NCBI GenBank assembly: GCA_046330225.1
Contig: JAXLTD010000020.1
Span: 1 to 13,948 of the forward strand
Length of the DNA: 13,948 nucleotides
Origin: CANJIV01 sp046330225
Lineage (GTDB): Bacteria > Actinomycetota > Thermoleophilia > Solirubrobacterales > Solirubrobacteraceae
Reading direction: 5' to 3'
In this document: one piece after another, positions 12,725 through 13,948 of the stretch
Layout: each line of letters starts with the position of its first letter
Numbering within the stretch: the stretch's first letter is position 1
Made by a program: the position numbers and the translations under genes
Notes under the pieces: generated by a model
Database searches by the model: none
Seen by the model: only the letters and a program-made list of their open reading frames with translations
What the model was told of the DNA's origin: nothing

Positions 12725-13612
12725 ATGTCTGGCGACCTCGCCATCGCCTTCTTCGACGTCGAGGGCTACACCGAATTCACGGCCGAGCACGGCGACGAGG
12801 CGGGGCTCGAGCTCGCTGAATCGCTGCTCGACATCGCCAGCGAACTCGTCGACGGAGCCGGCGGGACGGTCGTCAAGCGCCTTGGCGACGGCCTGATGGC
12901 CCGCTTCGACACCGCCCAGGATGCCGTGCGGTGCGCCACGGGGACCCAGCGGGCGCTCCAGGCCCGCGCGGCGCTCCAGGACGACGCCCCGGTGGCCGCG
13001 GCGAAGATCGGCATCCACGTCGGCCAGGTGCTCGAGCGCGACGGGGACATCTACGGCAACGACGTCAACCTGGCCGCGCGCCTGGTCGAGAAGGCCCGCG
13101 GCGGCCAGATCCTTCTCACCGAGCCCGTCGTGGAAGTGCTCGGCGAGAGCGCCGGGGCGCTGGACCTCAAGCGCATCGGCCGGCTCGACGCCAAGGGGCT
13201 GCGCGACAAGCCGCGGGTGTATCTCGTGCGCGAGGACGAGGCGATCCTGGCCGGCCCCGGGCCCCTGGACCTCGGGGACGAGGGCCTGCTCGTCGTCCTG
13301 GCCTGGGATGCGCCGGGCGACGACATGGATGCCTTCATCGCCGCCACCCGCGCCGCCGAGGCCGCGCTGAACGGCGTCGGCGGGCGGATCATCTTCTCGG
13401 GCGTCAGCGCCGAGCCGGACGGCCCGGACGTGCTGGCGCTGTGCACGCTCCCCGATGACGCGGCGCTCGACCGGCTCCGCGCGGCCGGGACGGCCGAGCG
13501 GTTCGCCGAGCTCTCGGTCGGGGCGCTGGAGGAGCGCCTCCTCGCCGTCTACCGGCCGATGCACACCTACGGCGTGCTGTTCCCCAGCGGGGCGCCCCCC
13601 GAATCGGACTGA
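12725..13612 (+). CDS. Class III adenylate cyclase with a C-terminal DUF1330-like domain
   Basis: Makes cAMP from ATP. The protein is 295 aa and has no membrane segment, so it is cytosolic. The cyclase homology domain (about 5-170) has a complete active site. The metal-binding Asp11 (FFDVEGYT) and Asp55 (KRLGDG), the adenine-selecting Lys51 and Asp113, and the transition-state Asn115 and Arg119 (DVNLAARL) are all present, so ATP rather than GTP is expected. Residues about 183-295 form a second domain: a strand LLVVLAW, a helix, GGRIIFSGVS, then strands and helices ending RPMHTYGVLFP. Its order resembles the ferredoxin-like DUF1330 type, which I offer as inference. No usual sensor domain (HAMP, PAS, CHASE) is present, so the C-terminal part may be the sensor. 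ATG 12725 follows GATACT by eight bases. Confidence 0.92.
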   Translation: MSGDLAIAFFDVEGYTEFTAEHGDEAGLELAESLLDIASELVDGAGGTVVKRLGDGLMARFDTAQDAVRCATGTQRALQARAALQDDAPVAAAKIGIHVGQVLERDGDIYGNDVNLAARLVEKARGGQILLTEPVVEVLGESAGALDLKRIGRLDAKGLRDKPRVYLVREDEAILAGPGPLDLGDEGLLVVLAWDAPGDDMDAFIAATRAAEAALNGVGGRIIFSGVSAEPDGPDVLALCTLPDDAALDRLRAAGTAERFAELSVGALEERLLAVYRPMHTYGVLFPSGAPPESD

Positions 13613-13619
13613 CCGCCCC

Positions 13620-13635
13620 GCCCGTCCGGACGGGC
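13620..13635 (+). terminator. Perfect 16-bp palindrome after the cyclase stop
   Basis: GCCCGTCCGGACGGGC is a perfect inverted repeat starting 8 bases after the TGA. As RNA it forms a 6-bp GC stem with a CCGG loop. It is well placed for a terminator but has no T-run, and a protein-binding palindrome is the alternative. Confidence 0.45.
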
Positions 13636-13730
13636 ACGCGCGTGCGGCTGACGCGAGCGCAACGGCAGGGAGGCGCGGCCTGCGGGGCGGCGCCCCTCCG
13701 CGGGCGGCGGTGGTCGTCGCCGGCACGGAA

Positions 13731-13780
13731 CGGCCGGCTGATCCGCCGAAGTTGAGGTTTGGCCGGCTGCATCCGCCGAA
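13731..13780 (+). repeat. Two direct copies of a 19-20-bp sequence
   Basis: GGCCGGCTGATCCGCCGAA (13732-13750) recurs as GGCCGGCTGCATCCGCCGAA (13761-13780), differing by one inserted C, with a 10-base spacer. A looser third copy may lie at about 13891-13913 (GGCCGGTCATTCCGGGCGAA then CCT). No copy was noticed elsewhere in the window. Confidence 0.6.
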
Positions 13781-13794
13781 CCTCAGCTCCGGCG
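13744..13794 (+). other. Long imperfect hairpin, 20-position stem
   Basis: Bases 13744-13763 pair with 13775-13794 around an 11-nt loop (CGGCTGCATCC). There are 17 Watson-Crick pairs, two G.U pairs when read as + strand RNA, and one A-C mismatch. The central arms are TTGAGGTTTGG and CCGAACCTCAG. The G.U pairs become A-C mismatches on the other strand, so a rightward RNA is favoured. It could be a structured RNA element, an interspersed palindromic repeat or a distant terminator. Confidence 0.6.
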
Positions 13795-13822
13795 CCCGGG
13801 CGCGTCCCTTTGCGGGCGGCGC

Positions 13823-13847
13823 AGGCTGAAGCCAGCCGCTTCGGCCT
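13823..13847 (+). other. Hairpin with 10-bp stem
   Basis: AGGCTGAAGC (13823-13832) pairs with GCTTCGGCCT (13838-13847) around CAGCC, including one G.U pair in the + sense. It lies 28 bases after the long hairpin. No T-run follows. Confidence 0.4.
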
Positions 13848-13872
13848 TCCGAGACTGAGTGGTCGACGATGT

Positions 13873-13897
13873 GCCGGCTGAGGGCCCTTCGGCCGGT
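13873..13897 (+). other. Hairpin with 11-pair stem
   Basis: GCCGGCTGAGG (13873-13883) pairs with CCTTCGGCCGG plus T (13887-13897) around GCC, with three G.U pairs in the + sense. It is the weakest of the three hairpins and could be chance at this GC content. Confidence 0.3.
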
Positions 13898-13948
13898 CAT
13901 TCCGGGCGAACCTCGACGCCACCGCCCGGCGGCCCGCCCGGCGCCGCA

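Larger units (their letters stand above)
13613..13948. other. 336-base region without a convincing gene
   Basis: The open frames in this stretch are arginine/proline-rich, lack family features and look like chance products of GC-rich DNA. The region holds a perfect palindrome next to the cyclase stop, a long imperfect hairpin with direct repeats, and two more hairpins, each listed separately. No T-run terminators and no start of a flanking gene were recognised up to the window end. Confidence 0.6.

Noticed and set aside
9285..12896. A 1203-codon open frame on + across the GGDEF, Nudix and OsmC genes
   Set aside because: It is antisense to three genes with clear motifs and has Arg/Gly/Glu-rich composition with no domain; a GC-rich artefact.
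13404..13922. Open frames on - through the 3' end of the cyclase gene and the final noncoding region
   Set aside because: Arg/Pro/Ala-rich with no family features; they overlap the well-supported cyclase C-terminus.
13923..13944. CGCCCGGCG repeated twice near the window end
   Set aside because: Short low-complexity GC sequence; not distinguishable from background.

Overview
The window is about 14 kb of very GC-rich DNA, with GTG starts, 1-4 nt start/stop overlaps and several rightward genes that lack a Shine-Dalgarno but have a TANNNT-like -10 only 7-8 nt before the start codon. This points to a high-GC actinobacterium. Thermoleophilia/Solirubrobacterales is my best guess, by inference from style and protein content only. 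I support 14 protein genes. I see no tRNA, rRNA, insertion sequence or CRISPR array.

Left part (1-6465): a secreted six-cysteine protein of unknown function (+) converges on a leftward run of five genes. In transcription order these are acyl-CoA dehydrogenase, a two-part 3-hydroxyacyl-CoA dehydrogenase, a tandem-GNAT acetyltransferase, an ECF sigma factor and an O6-alkylguanine-DNA alkyltransferase. The first three, and separately the last two, are joined by overlapping start/stop codons. The run therefore combines a short beta-oxidation unit with a sigma factor/DNA-repair pair.

Centre (6448-9568): a Bcp/PrxQ-type peroxiredoxin (+) converges on a leftward CarH/LitR-type gene, a MerR-family photoreceptor repressor with a coenzyme-B12 domain. 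That gene is divergent from a second ECF sigma factor, which is followed by a small membrane protein with an internal duplication and a small Rossmann protein. The divergent intergenic region holds four head-to-tail 11-bp repeats that fit the CarH operator pattern TnnACA. Their outer copies coincide with candidate -35 boxes of both divergent promoters. This is the LitR/LitS architecture known for light-induced transcription in Streptomyces, here without carotenoid or photolyase genes alongside. It is the most interesting part of the window.

Right part (9546-13948): a leftward group encodes a membrane GGDEF plus HD-GYP protein (c-di-GMP synthesis and breakdown), a CoA-type Nudix hydrolase and an OsmC-family protein. 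A rightward class III adenylate cyclase carries a C-terminal domain that looks like a DUF1330-type ferredoxin-like fold. The last 336 bases have no convincing gene. They carry a palindrome just after the cyclase stop, a 20-position imperfect hairpin with direct repeats, and two further hairpins whose G.U pairs all favour a rightward transcript.

Overall this is a signalling and stress-response neighbourhood: light/B12, two ECF sigma factors, c-di-GMP, cAMP, two thiol-peroxidase-type proteins and alkylation repair.
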